Of a DNA stretch of 64,000 bases, positions 1 to 9,200 are shown in pieces. The first letter of the stretch is position 1. Every line of letters begins with the position of its first letter. Source of the DNA: DAIDKA01 sp963726995. GTDB lineage: Bacteria > Pseudomonadota > Gammaproteobacteria > Steroidobacterales > Steroidobacteraceae. Under the pieces are notes generated by a model that was not told the origin of the DNA, did not search any database, and was given only the letters and a program-made list of their open reading frames with translations. The DNA lies in NCBI GenBank assembly GCA_963726995.1, contig CAVSEP010000006.1, forward strand, positions 620,001-684,000, given 5' to 3'. The position numbers and the translations under genes are program-made.

Positions 1-1344
1 CTGGTACAGCTCCATGGTGGCGCGCCCCAGCTTCTCCTTGTCGTCCTTGTACTGCTCCTGGATGTTCTTGATGCGCGGCTGCAGCGCGCGCATCTTCGCC
101 ATCGATTTGCCGCTCGCTTCCGACAGCGGATAGAAGATGAGCTTCAGCAGCAGGGTGATGAGCAGGATGGCCACTCCCCAGTTGCCCGTGACCGAATGCA
201 CCCAGCTCAGGGCGCTGAATAGCGGCTGGGCGATCACGAACAGCTTGCCGAAGTCCGTGACTCGCTGCAGGTTGGGGCCGGCCGTGGCCAGTTGCGCCTG
301 CAGCTTCGGTCCCAGGAATACCGTCATGGGAAAGCTCTGCTGGGCCCCTACCGGCACTGCCACCGCGGCGGAGGCACCGGCAGCCAGGACGTACTCATCG
401 CCCTGCGAATTCATGGTGAACGTGTAGCCGGTGTTGGGGGGCGGGACCACGGCGGTCACGAACTGATGCTGGATGGCGGCAATCCAGCCGTTCTGCACCT
501 CTTCATTCAGGTTCCGATCGTCCTTGTCGGTGACCTTGAGCTTCCGATAGGCGGTATCCCAGATCGCCGGCCCATGCGAGGCGAAGCGCTCTGGATTCGT
601 GCTGAACATCGAGGTGCGTGTCGGCGGATCATTGCGCACGATGCGCGCGTAGGCCGCGGCCGGCCAGGGCGCGGTGGAATGATTGGTGACCGTCTGGGTA
701 ATGTTGATGGCGTAGCTGCCGCGGCGGAACACGAACTCCTTCGTGACCTCGACGCCCTGCCCATCGGTCCAGTGCAGCGGCACGCGCAGCTCGTCCTGAC
801 CCGGGGCCATCTGGAAGTCCGTGGCGGTGCTGGTGAAGCTCGCCAGCGCATCGGGACTGGCCCCGCCGGCGGGGCCCTGCATGGCCACCTGCAGCAGATA
901 CAGGGTTTCCGGACTGTCATGATTTTCCAGGCGCACGCGCTGCGCCTGGCCTTTCACGCGCGAGTAGTCATTGAGGTCCGCCTGGGAAACGGTTCCGCCC
1001 TTGAGGCTGATTTCAAGCTGCAGCAGATCCGTATGCACGTGCACGGCGGGGCCCGCCGCGACCGCGGCATCGGCCGCCAGGGAACCTGCGGGAATCGGGG
1101 CCGCGGCCACGCCGCTGGACGCAGGCAGGGCCGCCGAACTGACGGGGTTGGCGGTCACGCCCGGTGCGCTGGCCGTGCCGGATTGCGGCAGCTGCGAAGC
1201 CAGGCCGCCGACCGGCGCATGCGCGGCGGCGAGCTCCGCGGCCGCATCGATGGGGCCGTAATCCTTCTGCCAGGCCAGATAGTTCAGCCAGCCTACGTAG
1301 CCCAGAAGAATCCACAGAGCGTATCGGGGAATGTTACTTGTCAT
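1..1344 (-). CDS. yidC: Membrane protein insertase YidC, 3' end cut by the window edge
   Basis: YidC/Oxa1-family insertase that places proteins in the inner membrane alone or with SecYEG. The frame starts at the ATG at 1344 and stays open for 448 codons to the left edge, so roughly the last 100 residues are missing. Visible in order: an N-terminal signal-anchor helix (RYALWILLGYVGWLN), an Ala/Pro-rich linker, the large periplasmic beta domain (about residues 95-340), then a helix (AILLITLLLKLIFYPLS) followed by the conserved cytoplasmic segment MAKMRALQPRIKNIQEQY. The start overlaps the end of yidD by 11 bases. The order rpmH-rnpA-yidD-yidC is the usual origin-proximal operon. I read the frame through and found no interruption. 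Confidence 0.97.
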   Translation of the reverse strand, partial: MTSNIPRYALWILLGYVGWLNYLAWQKDYGPIDAAAELAAAHAPVGGLASQLPQSGTASAPGVTANPVSSAALPASSGVAAAPIPAGSLAADAAVAAGPAVHVHTDLLQLEISLKGGTVSQADLNDYSRVKGQAQRVRLENHDSPETLYLLQVAMQGPAGGASPDALASFTSTATDFQMAPGQDELRVPLHWTDGQGVEVTKEFVFRRGSYAINITQTVTNHSTAPWPAAAYARIVRNDPPTRTSMFSTNPERFASHGPAIWDTAYRKLKVTDKDDRNLNEEVQNGWIAAIQHQFVTAVVPPPNTGYTFTMNSQGDEYVLAAGASAAVAVPVGAQQSFPMTVFLGPKLQAQLATAGPNLQRVTDFGKLFVIAQPLFSALSWVHSVTGNWGVAILLITLLLKLIFYPLSEASGKSMAKMRALQPRIKNIQEQYKDDKEKLGRATMELYQ

Positions 1345-1582
1345 GTCCGTATTGAGAATGCATGCAGCGGATGGCGGGCACGGGGTCGATGCCGCCTGGA
1401 TGCCAGGGATGGCAGCGGCCCAGTCGCCGCAAGGTGAGCCAGCTGCCGTGGAGAACACCGAAGCGGGCAATCGCCTCGAGTGCGTAGTGGGAACAGGAGG
1501 GATGGAACCGGCACTTCGGGCCCAGCAGCGGACTCAACGTCCACTGGTAGAGGCGGATCAGGGCTGTGACGAGTGCGCGCAT
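1334..1582 (-). CDS. yidD: Membrane protein insertion efficiency factor YidD
   Basis: Small 82-residue protein of the YidD family, which assists YidC-dependent membrane insertion. It shows the family pattern LIRLYQWTLSPLLG, then CRFHPSCSHYALEA, with the conserved cysteines and the amphipathic N-terminal helix, and a GGIDPVP-type C-terminal segment. It overlaps rnpA upstream (1558-1582) and yidC downstream, which suggests translational coupling within one operon. Confidence 0.95.
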   Translation of the reverse strand: MRALVTALIRLYQWTLSPLLGPKCRFHPSCSHYALEAIARFGVLHGSWLTLRRLGRCHPWHPGGIDPVPAIRCMHSQYGHDK

Positions 1583-1947
1583 TGGAGTTTGATTTTATCC
1601 CACAATCCATCAAGGCTCGCGCGCAGCTGCGCGGCGGGTACATCCCGGGCGCGCGGTCGCGCGCTGATCACCAGGTCCACGTGGGGCAGCTCGTGCTGCC
1701 GCAGTCTGAAGGATTCGCGGATCAGGCGCCGGATGCGATTGCGGGGCACGGACCCGCCGAAGGGCTTGGAGGCAACCGCGAGGCCCAGTCGGGCGAGTCC
1801 CAGCGAGTTCGGATGAACGGTGACCCCGAAGTGGTTGTTGCCGATGCGCTTGCCGCTGGCGTACAGCTGATCGAATTCCCACTTGCGGCGCAGGCGCCGC
1901 GCGGCGGGAAAGGTCAATCGCTCGCGGTCGGCCTGGGCATTGGACAA
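1558..1947 (-). CDS. rnpA: Ribonuclease P protein component
   Basis: Protein subunit of RNase P, which binds the catalytic RNA and helps process the 5' ends of tRNA precursors. It is 129 residues long, close to the family norm. The signature arginine-rich helix is present as VPRNRIRRLIRESFR around residues 67-81, preceded by the FGVTVHP and GLAVASKPFG strands. It lies 7 bases after rpmH and overlaps yidD, as expected for the rpmH-rnpA-yidD-yidC operon. Confidence 0.97.
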   Translation of the reverse strand: MSNAQADRERLTFPAARRLRRKWEFDQLYASGKRIGNNHFGVTVHPNSLGLARLGLAVASKPFGGSVPRNRIRRLIRESFRLRQHELPHVDLVISARPRARDVPAAQLRASLDGLWDKIKLQCAHSSQP

Positions 1948-1954
1948 GGGGCGC

Positions 1955-2089
1955 CTAGGGAATCAGCTTCTTGCGACCTTTTGCGCGACGCCGGTTCAGG
2001 ACCGCCCGGCCGTTGGCCGTGGCCATGCGGGCGCGGAACCCATGGGTACGCGCGCGGCGTACTTTGCTGGGCTGATAAGTGCGTTTCAT
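1955..2089 (-). CDS. rpmH: 50S ribosomal protein L34
   Basis: L34 of the large ribosomal subunit, 44 residues, the normal size. It begins MKRTYQPSK and contains the conserved RTHGFRARM and RRAKGRKKL stretches. The open frame extends upstream to 2146, but the family N-terminus fixes the start at 2089. First gene of the reverse-strand operon; a sigma-70-like promoter lies just upstream. Confidence 0.98.
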   Translation of the reverse strand: MKRTYQPSKVRRARTHGFRARMATANGRAVLNRRRAKGRKKLIP

Positions 2090-2117
2090 TCTGCCATGGC
2101 TCCGACGAGGGGGCGGA

Positions 2118-2146
2118 AGGCTAAACCCCGCCCGTAAGGGTGTCAA
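2118..2146 (-). promoter_or_regulatory. Probable sigma-70 promoter of the rpmH operon
   Basis: On the reverse strand a perfect -35 hexamer TTGACA (2146-2141) is followed after 17 bases by TAGCCT (2123-2118) as a weak -10. It sits 29 bases upstream of the rpmH start codon. The -35 match and spacing are seen directly; use as a promoter is inference. Confidence 0.6.
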
Positions 2147-2234
2147 TACAGCCAGTACTTAAACCTGAATTCTAGGGGTAGACTGCGCCTCTTTTTCCTC
2201 TGATTCGTGCGTCGGTAGCGGGGGTAGGCTGTCA

Positions 2235-3572
2235 GTGGCGTCGTTGTGGTCCATTTGCTTGTCGACGCTTGAAGCGGAACTGGCCGAGCAGGATTTCAAT
2301 ACTTGGGTGCGGCCCCTGCAGGCCCTCGAAAGCGAGGGTGTGCTGAAGCTGCTTGCGCCCAATCGTTTCGCCGTCGAGTGGGTGAACAATAATCTGCTGC
2401 GCAGGATCGGCGAGCTGCTGCGGGGTGCCACCGCCGGCGGCGCCCCCATCATCACCGTTGAAATCGGCTCGCGGGCGCGGCCCGAAGCCCCGGCCTCCAC
2501 CACCCCGCCGGTCGCGGCACCCGCGCCGCGCAGGGTCGAGGGCCTGGTGGTGGGCGCGCGCCTGAATCCGGACTATGACTTCACGAATTTCGTGGAGGGC
2601 AAGAGCAACCAGCTGGCGCGCGCGGCCTCGCAGCAGGTGGGCGAGAACCCGGGCAAGGCCTACAACCCGCTGTTCCTCTATGGGGGTGTGGGTCTGGGCA
2701 AGACCCACCTGATGCACGCGGTCGGGCACCTCATGAAGCAGCGCAACGGCGAGGCGCGGGTGGCCTACGTGCACTCGGAGCGTTTCGTCGGCGATATGGT
2801 GCGGGCCCTGCAGCACAACACCATGAACGATTTCAAGGCGGCCTACCGCTCGCTGGATGCCCTGCTGATCGATGACATCCAGTTCTTCGCCAACAAGGAC
2901 CGTTCGCAGGAGGAGTTCTTTCACACCTTCAACGAACTGCTGGAGGGCCAGCGCCAGGTCATCCTGACCTGCGACCGCTACCCGAAGGAAGTCAGTGGTC
3001 TGGAAGAGCGCCTCAAGTCGCGTTTCGGCTGGGGACTCACGGTGGCCATCGAGCCGCCGGAGCTGGAAACCTGCGTGGCGATTCTCATCACCAAGGCGCA
3101 GGCCGTGGGTGTGGCTCTGCCTGAGGAAGTCGCCTTCTTCGTGGCCAAGCGCATCCGCTCGAATATCCGCGAGCTGGAGGGCGCGCTGCGGCGCGTGATC
3201 GCCAATTCGCGCTTCACCGGACAGCCCATCACGCTGGACTTCGCCAAGGAAGCCTTGCGTGATCTGCTGCAATTACAGGCAAAACTGGTCACTATCGAGA
3301 ACATCCAGCGCACCGTCGCCGACTACTACAAGGTGCGCGTGGCGGATCTGCTCTCCAAGCGCCGCAACCGTTCCATCGCCCGGCCCCGGCAGATGGCGAT
3401 GGCGCTGGCGCGTGAATTGACCACCCACAGCCTGCCCGAAATCGGCGATGCTTTCGGGGGCCGCGATCACACGACGGTGCTGCACGCCTGTGCGAAAATC
3501 GCCGAGCTGCGCACCTCGGACCAGCGGGTCAGCGAGGACTATTCAAACCTGTTGAGAACCCTGACCGGATGA
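2235..3572 (+). CDS. dnaA: Chromosomal replication initiator DnaA
   Basis: Initiator ATPase that binds DnaA boxes at oriC and opens the origin. 445 residues. Domain I starts MASLWSICLSTLEAEL with FNTWVRPL; a Pro/Ala-rich linker spans about 80-100; the AAA+ domain has Walker A GGVGLGKTH (150-158) and Walker B LLIDDIQF; the C-terminal DNA-binding domain has the family signature ending GRDHTTVLHAC. The start is GTG at 2235, which gives the usual short N-terminus. Divergent from rpmH and followed by dnaN, the canonical arrangement. Confidence 0.98.
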   Translation: MASLWSICLSTLEAELAEQDFNTWVRPLQALESEGVLKLLAPNRFAVEWVNNNLLRRIGELLRGATAGGAPIITVEIGSRARPEAPASTTPPVAAPAPRRVEGLVVGARLNPDYDFTNFVEGKSNQLARAASQQVGENPGKAYNPLFLYGGVGLGKTHLMHAVGHLMKQRNGEARVAYVHSERFVGDMVRALQHNTMNDFKAAYRSLDALLIDDIQFFANKDRSQEEFFHTFNELLEGQRQVILTCDRYPKEVSGLEERLKSRFGWGLTVAIEPPELETCVAILITKAQAVGVALPEEVAFFVAKRIRSNIRELEGALRRVIANSRFTGQPITLDFAKEALRDLLQLQAKLVTIENIQRTVADYYKVRVADLLSKRRNRSIARPRQMAMALARELTTHSLPEIGDAFGGRDHTTVLHACAKIAELRTSDQRVSEDYSNLLRTLTG

Positions 3573-3783
3573 TGTGGAGAGACTGGGGACAACTTTGAAG
3601 CATCGAGTTATGCACATTCCGCCCACAGGCAGTGGACAGGTCGACCGTGTACTTATCCGGTGACTCGCAACGATTGCAAGATCATGATGCGGATGGCGCA
3701 AACAAATGTTATCCCGGTATCCACAGGCCCTGTAGCTACTACTACAATCTTCCTTTAAGACTTAAGACTATTAAGAGCACGCC
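3573..3783. other. dnaA-dnaN intergenic region, candidate oriC
   Basis: A 211-base gap without a gene. It holds one full match to the DnaA box consensus TTATNCACA (TTATGCACA, 3608-3616), a one-mismatch box GTATCCACA (3717-3725) and weaker copies such as TTATCCGGT (3653-3661) and TTATCCCGG (3709-3717). The right end (about 3735-3780) is AT-rich compared with its surroundings and could serve as an unwinding element. Many gammaproteobacteria keep their origin beside dnaA; use of this gap is inference. The promoter of dnaN should also lie here. Confidence 0.6.
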
Positions 3784-4881
3784 ATGAAGCTCACTGCTGC
3801 ACGTGAAGATTTCCTGATCCCGCTGCAAAGCGTCATCGGCGTGGTGGAACGCCGGCAGACCATGCCCATCCTGGCGAACGTGCTGCTGTCGGTACGCGAG
3901 GACCAGTTGAGCGTGACGGGCTCGGACCTGGAGGTCGAGCTGGTGGCGTCCCGCCCGGTGGCCGGCCAGCAGAGCGGCGATGTCACCATCCCGGGCCGCA
4001 AGCTGCTGGATATTTTCCGCGCGTTGCCGGAGAAGACCGCGGTGACTTTGAGCGCCGAAGGGGATCGGGTGAGCATTCGCGCGGGTCGCAGTCGCTTTGC
4101 GCTCTCGAGCCTGCCGGCCGCGGAGTTTCCGGTGGTGGACGACATCAACGCCCAGCAGACCCTGACGATCAGCCAGGCGGATCTGCGCCGGCTCATCGAC
4201 AAGACGCACTTCGCCATGGCCCAGCAGGATGTTCGGTACTACCTGAACGGCATGTTGCTGGAGACCGAGGGCAAGACCCTGCGGGCCGTGGCTACGGATG
4301 GGCATCGCCTGGCGCTGTGCGAGGCGCAGTTGCCGGCCATGGCCAAGACGGCCCAGCAGGTCATCGTGCCGCGCAAGGGGGTCCTGGAGCTGCAACGCAT
4401 CCTGGGTCCGGAGGGAAATGTCGAGCTGGCGATCGGAACCAATCATGTTCGCGCCCAGATCGGCGAAATTCGCTTCACTTCGAAGCTTATTGATGGTCGT
4501 TTCCCGGAATATGGGCGCGTCGTACCCGCCAATCCGACCAAGAAGATCCATGCCGAGCGCGACCAGCTGCGCCAGGCCTTCCAGCGCACGGCCATCCTGT
4601 CCAACGAAAAATACCGCGGCATCCGGCTGGCGTTGAAGTCGGGGCTGCTGACCGTTCAGGCCCACAATCCGGAGCAGGAAGAGGCCGAGGACCAGGTCGA
4701 GGTGAAGTACGAGGGTGAGGATCTGGAAATCGGCTTCAACGTGAACTACCTGCTGGACGCTCTGGGCGCGCTGGATGGTGGCACGGTGGAAATCGGACTG
4801 TCGGACGCGAACAGCAGCTGCCTGGTGCGCACCCCCGAATCGGTGGATACCAAGTACGTCGTGATGCCGATGCGCCTCTAG
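3784..4881 (+). CDS. dnaN: DNA polymerase III beta subunit (sliding clamp)
   Basis: Ring-shaped processivity clamp of DNA polymerase III. 365 residues, the normal size, with three repeated clamp domains. It begins MKLTAAREDFLIPLQ and ends with the family tail KYVVMPMRL; VVDDINAQQTLTI and ISTL-like clamp strands are recognisable, and LIDGRFPEYGRVVP is a conserved segment. Located between dnaA and recF. A parS palindrome follows 10 bases after its stop codon. Confidence 0.98.
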   Translation: MKLTAAREDFLIPLQSVIGVVERRQTMPILANVLLSVREDQLSVTGSDLEVELVASRPVAGQQSGDVTIPGRKLLDIFRALPEKTAVTLSAEGDRVSIRAGRSRFALSSLPAAEFPVVDDINAQQTLTISQADLRRLIDKTHFAMAQQDVRYYLNGMLLETEGKTLRAVATDGHRLALCEAQLPAMAKTAQQVIVPRKGVLELQRILGPEGNVELAIGTNHVRAQIGEIRFTSKLIDGRFPEYGRVVPANPTKKIHAERDQLRQAFQRTAILSNEKYRGIRLALKSGLLTVQAHNPEQEEAEDQVEVKYEGEDLEIGFNVNYLLDALGALDGGTVEIGLSDANSSCLVRTPESVDTKYVVMPMRL

Positions 4882-4891
4882 GGGCGCTCGA

Positions 4892-4907
4892 TGTTCCACG
4901 TGGAACA
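4892..4907. promoter_or_regulatory. parS centromere site 1
   Basis: Perfect 16-base palindrome TGTTCCACGTGGAACA in the dnaN-recF gap. This matches the parS family bound by chromosomal ParB (consensus TGTTNCACGTGNAACA). The parB gene is in this window at 62197-63132. The palindrome is seen directly; binding is inferred from the family. Confidence 0.92.
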
Positions 4908-4913
4908 GACCGC

Positions 4914-6002
4914 GTGAGCTTGGGATCGCTGTCGATCCAGAATCTGCGGAGCCTGCGCCGCGTCGAGTTGGATCTGCATCCGGGCCGCAATCTCATCGTC
5001 GGCGTCAACGGATCGGGCAAGACCTCGCTGCTGGAGGCCATCTTCCTCCTTGGCCGCGGTCGCTCCTTCCGGACGCGCAATTCAGAACGCCTGATCACCC
5101 ATGGGGAAACCCGACTGGTGGTGTTCGGCCGGACTTCCCCTTCGGGGGACCAGGCTGTCCCCACGGCCGTAGGCGTGCAGGTCACGCGGGGCGAGCCGAC
5201 GGTGGCCAAGATCCAGGGCGAGTTCGCCCGCAGCCTCGCGAACCTGTCGCAGGTGCTGCCCGTCCAGGTCATTGATCCGGGGGTCCACAAGCTGGTGGAG
5301 GACAGCGCCTTTCGCCGGCGGCGCTGGATGGACTGGGCGACGTTCCACGTGGAACCCGGGTTCGTCAACGTCTGGGCCGGCTATGCGCGCGCCCTGAAGC
5401 AGCGAAACGCCGTTCTCAAGCAGATCCACATCGGCACCGAGGTGGCTGCGCAGCTGGATGCCTGGGATGTGGAACTGGCCCAGCTCGGTGAGCGGCTGGC
5501 GCAATCCCGGCGGCGCATGCTCGAGGCCCTGGTGCCGCACTGGCAGGACACGGTACTGGCCCTGGCGGGTCTGAACCTGGAGCTGCAATATTTCCAGGGG
5601 TGGGCGCGCGACAGCACCCTGATCTCGGCGCTTGAGGTTTCCCGGGAGCGGGACCTGGCCCGCGGCAGCACGCATGCGGGACCCCACCGGGCCGATGTGT
5701 TGCTGAAGCTGGATGGCAAGCTGGCCCGGGACAGCCTGTCCCGGGGTCAGCAGAAGCTGGCCGCTGCCGCGATGATTCTGGCGCAATTGAAGATGCTGGC
5801 GCCCATCCTGCCCGAGGCCCCTACGCTGCTGCTGGACGATCCAGCGGCAGAACTGGATCCGGACCGGCTCGCGGGTTTCATCCACCAGGTCGCGCCGCTG
5901 AATTGCCAGTTGGTCTTGACCTCCCTAACGCTGGCCGGCCAGCCCTTCGGGCCGCCCGATCGAATGTTCCACGTGGAACAGGGACAGGTCACGGAAGGCT
6001 AG
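4914..6002 (+). CDS. recF: DNA replication and repair protein RecF
   Basis: SMC-like ATPase that loads RecA at single-strand gaps with RecO and RecR. 362 residues. Walker A is GVNGSGKTSLLEA near residues 30-42, followed by the RecF-typical LGRGRSFR; the ABC signature region reads LSRGQQKL and Walker B is LLLDDPAAELD. The start is GTG at 4914, just after a parS site. Two further parS sites lie inside the coding sequence and are translated as TFHVEP (143-148) and MFHVEQ (351-356), so part of the protein sequence is shared with centromere function. Confidence 0.96.
   Translation: MSLGSLSIQNLRSLRRVELDLHPGRNLIVGVNGSGKTSLLEAIFLLGRGRSFRTRNSERLITHGETRLVVFGRTSPSGDQAVPTAVGVQVTRGEPTVAKIQGEFARSLANLSQVLPVQVIDPGVHKLVEDSAFRRRRWMDWATFHVEPGFVNVWAGYARALKQRNAVLKQIHIGTEVAAQLDAWDVELAQLGERLAQSRRRMLEALVPHWQDTVLALAGLNLELQYFQGWARDSTLISALEVSRERDLARGSTHAGPHRADVLLKLDGKLARDSLSRGQQKLAAAAMILAQLKMLAPILPEAPTLLLDDPAAELDPDRLAGFIHQVAPLNCQLVLTSLTLAGQPFGPPDRMFHVEQGQVTEG
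5341..5356. promoter_or_regulatory. parS centromere site 2 (inside recF)
   Basis: CGTTCCACGTGGAACC: the central 14 bases GTTCCACGTGGAAC form a perfect palindrome, and only the outermost pair differs from the 16-base consensus. It lies within recF codons 143-148. Confidence 0.85.
5965..5980. promoter_or_regulatory. parS centromere site 3 (end of recF)
   Basis: Second perfect copy of TGTTCCACGTGGAACA, located in recF codons 351-356, seven codons before the stop. With sites 1 and 2 it makes a cluster of three within 1.1 kb. Confidence 0.92.
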
Positions 6003-6244
6003 CGGTCGCCGTACCCGGACGACAGACCGATAAAAGCCGTGATCGTGTCCCGATCACGAGGCAACTTCGGCGAAACGGTATTCAAATGGCCAGAAGGAGT
6101 TGCCAATCGATCCTGTGCGTCCGACGGGCGGTGCAGCGGGCCCGGAACAGGTTCCGGAAGCACCCCGGAAGACACTCAAAAAACATAGACCAAACAAAGT
6201 CTTATGCATGTTCATATACATGGATCACGAGGCCTTTGGACGGC

Positions 6245-6250
6245 TATAAT
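6245..6250 (+). promoter_or_regulatory. Probable -10 element of gyrB
   Basis: The 274-base gap between recF and gyrB (6003-6276) has no gene. It ends in an AT-rich stretch and a perfect TATAAT at 6245-6250, 26 bases before the gyrB ATG. The best -35 at the right distance (TGGATC, 6221-6226, 18-base spacer) is weak. A TTATGCATG at 6202-6210 resembles a degenerate DnaA box. I see no other feature in the gap. Confidence 0.5.
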
Positions 6251-6276
6251 GGGCGGTCATCCAAACGAGCGCCCGC

Positions 6277-9200
6277 ATGTCGCAAAACAACGTCTACGAT
6301 TCCAGCAAAATCAAAGTCTTGAAGGGCCTGGATGCGGTGCGCAAGCGCCCAGGAATGTACATCGGCGACACGGATGACGGGTCCGGCCTGCATCATATGG
6401 TCTTCGAAGTCGTCGATAACTCCATCGACGAGGCCCTGGCGGGGTACTGCGACCGCGTTCAGGTCACCATCCACGCGGACGAGAGCGTCACGGTTTCGGA
6501 TAACGGCCGGGGCATCCCGGTGGACATCCACCCCGAGGAGGGCGTTTCCGCGGCCGAAGTCATCATGACCGTGCTGCACTCGGGCGGAAAGTTCGATGAC
6601 ACCTCGTACAAGGTCTCCGGCGGCCTGCACGGCGTGGGTGTGTCAGTCGTCAACGCCCTGTCCGACTACCTGCTGCTGACCGTCTGCCGCGACGGCACCA
6701 TGCATCAGCAGGAATACCACCTGGGTGAACCGGTGGCGCCGATGAAGGTCATCGGGACTACCACCGAGCGGGGCACCACCATCCGCTTCAGGCCCAGCGC
6801 GCAGATCTTCACGAACATTCAGTTTCACTTCGACATTCTCGCCAAGCGCCTGCGCGAGCTGTCGTTCCTGAACTCCGGTGTGCGCATCGAGTTCAACGAC
6901 GAGCGCGAGACCAAGTCCGAAGTCTTTCAGCATGAAGGCGGCCTGCAGGCCTTCGTCAAATACCTGAACCGCACCCGCACGCCGGTGCACGAGTCGGTGT
7001 TCTGGTTCCGAACCCAGGTTGGTCCGGTCGCGGTCGAGGCGGCCATACAGTGGAATGACTCCTACCAGGAGAGCATGTACTGCTACACCAACAACATTCC
7101 GCAGAAGGACGGCGGCACGCATCTGGCCGGCTTCCGCAGCGCCCTGACGCGCACGCTGAACGATTACATCGAGAAGGAGCTGTCCGCCAAGAAGGACAAG
7201 CTCGATACCACCGGCGACGATTCCCGCGAGGGCCTCACGGCGATCCTGTCGGTGAAACTGCCCGATCCGAAATTCTCCTCGCAGACCAAGGACAAGCTGG
7301 TCTCGAGCGAAGTGAAGGGCATCGTCGAATCCGCGGTCAACCAGAAGCTCGGCGAATTCCTGCTGGAGCATCCGCAGGAAGCGCGGCTCATCGTCAACAA
7401 GATCATCGAAGCCGCGCGTGCGCGCGAGGCGGCGCGCAAGGCCCGGGAAATGACGCGCCGCAAGGGTGCCCTCGACATCGCGGGCCTGCCCGGCAAGCTC
7501 GCCGACTGCCAGGAGAAGGATCCGGCGCTGTCGGAAATCTTCATCGTCGAGGGTGATTCCGCCGGCGGCTCCGCCAAGCAGGGACGCGACCGCCGCACCC
7601 AGGCCATCCTGCCGCTGAAGGGCAAGATCCTGAATGTCGAGAAGGCGCGCTTCGACAAGATGCTGGCTTCAGCCGAAGTCGGCACGCTGATCACGGCGCT
7701 GGGCTGCGGAATAGGGCGCGATGACTTCGACATCAACAAGCTGCGCTATCACCGCATCATCATCATGAGCGTGGACGGCGACGATCATGTATTCGTGCGC
7801 AATGCGGGTCAGGGCACCCGCATGGTGCGGATCGGCGAGTTCATAGACAGGGCGCTCGAAGGAACTTCCGTCCGGGCGGACGGACTGGCGAAGCTCACCG
7901 GCGCACCTCTTGGCGACGTGCTTTGCTTCGCCGCGGACAGTCGCGTCATCCGCTTCCGACCCATCAAGAGCGTCATTCGCCACCCACTCGACGAAAAGCT
8001 CTTCAAGGTTCGCACCGCCTACGGTCGCACCGTGCGCGTGACATCCAGTCACAGCGTGTTCGTCCACGAGGAGGGTGCCATCCGCCTGAAGAAAGGCGCG
8101 GACCTTAAGGTCGGCGGACCGTGTGGTCGCGCCGCGTCGGCTGCCCTTGCCGACCAGCGCGCCGAACCGCCTGGACATCGTGCCGGCGCTGCACGCCGAT
8201 ACATCGGCCGCTCGTCAGATCTGGTTGCGCGGACCGGCGGTCGAGGCGCTTCGGCGACAAAGGGTCGAAAACCGGCACGCCACGCGATCCGACCTCACCG
8301 AACAGCGAGTTGAAGTCCCCGCTGCGGTACGCGATGAGCTCGCGGACCGGCGCCGCAACAGCGGCGTGTCCAATTCCGCATTGTGCGCGGCCATCGGCAT
8401 CCGTCAGCCCTGCACGTTTTACGCCTGGGAAGCCGGCGCGCAGCGTCCGACCCTGACCCATTTCCGCAGCTACGTGCAGGCCCTCGGTGTGGACCTCACG
8501 GCGTCATGGACAAGGTTGCGGTCGGCGAGAGCCGTCTGCAGCGTACCTGGAGCACGCAGTACCGGGGCTCGGGCGCGAACGAAGTGCGCCCCTGGATCCG
8601 ACTCGCGGACCTCACCACCGAGGAGGTCGGTTTTCTCGATACCCAGGATGATGTCACGCTGTCGGCCGAGCACCATGCGGAGTCGGCACTGCCGCGCTAC
8701 ATCCCGGTGAACGAAGACCTGCTGACGCTGCTCGGCTTTTACCTCGCCGAGGGCTCGTGTTCGCCCCGCAATGGCATCCGTCTGTCGATCGGCGCCGGAA
8801 ACAGCCGCTTTGCTGACGAGATGGCTGAACGGATGCAGCGGGTATTCGGCATTGCGCCTCAACTTTACAGCTCGCCGAGCCGCTGCTCGGAGCTGAAACT
8901 GGTGCATCGGGTCGCAGCCCTCGCCTGGCAGCAGCTGTTCGGATTTGCCGGAGCGGAATCGCACTCCAAGCGCATTCCCGATCTGGTCTTCAATGTATCT
9001 GAAGACTTGCGCGCGGCCTTCCTGCGCGGCTACCTGCTCGGTGACGGTATGGTAAGCGGCGGCCACGTTGTCTGGAGCACGAGCTCGTACGACATTGCCA
9101 GCGGCGTCATGTACCTGCTCTCCAGCTTCGGCGCCGTCGCGTCACTGTCCGAGCACCAGCCGGATGGGGTCGTGCGCGAAATACGCGGCGCACCATGCCG

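Noticed and set aside
2232..3272. A 346-residue reverse-strand frame across dnaA
   Set aside because: High-GC shadow frame with no recognisable domain, fully antisense to a conserved gene.
3790..3812. Fourth parS at GCTGCACGTGAAG in dnaN
   Set aside because: Only the CACGTG core and a few flanking bases match; the outer half-sites are not palindromic.
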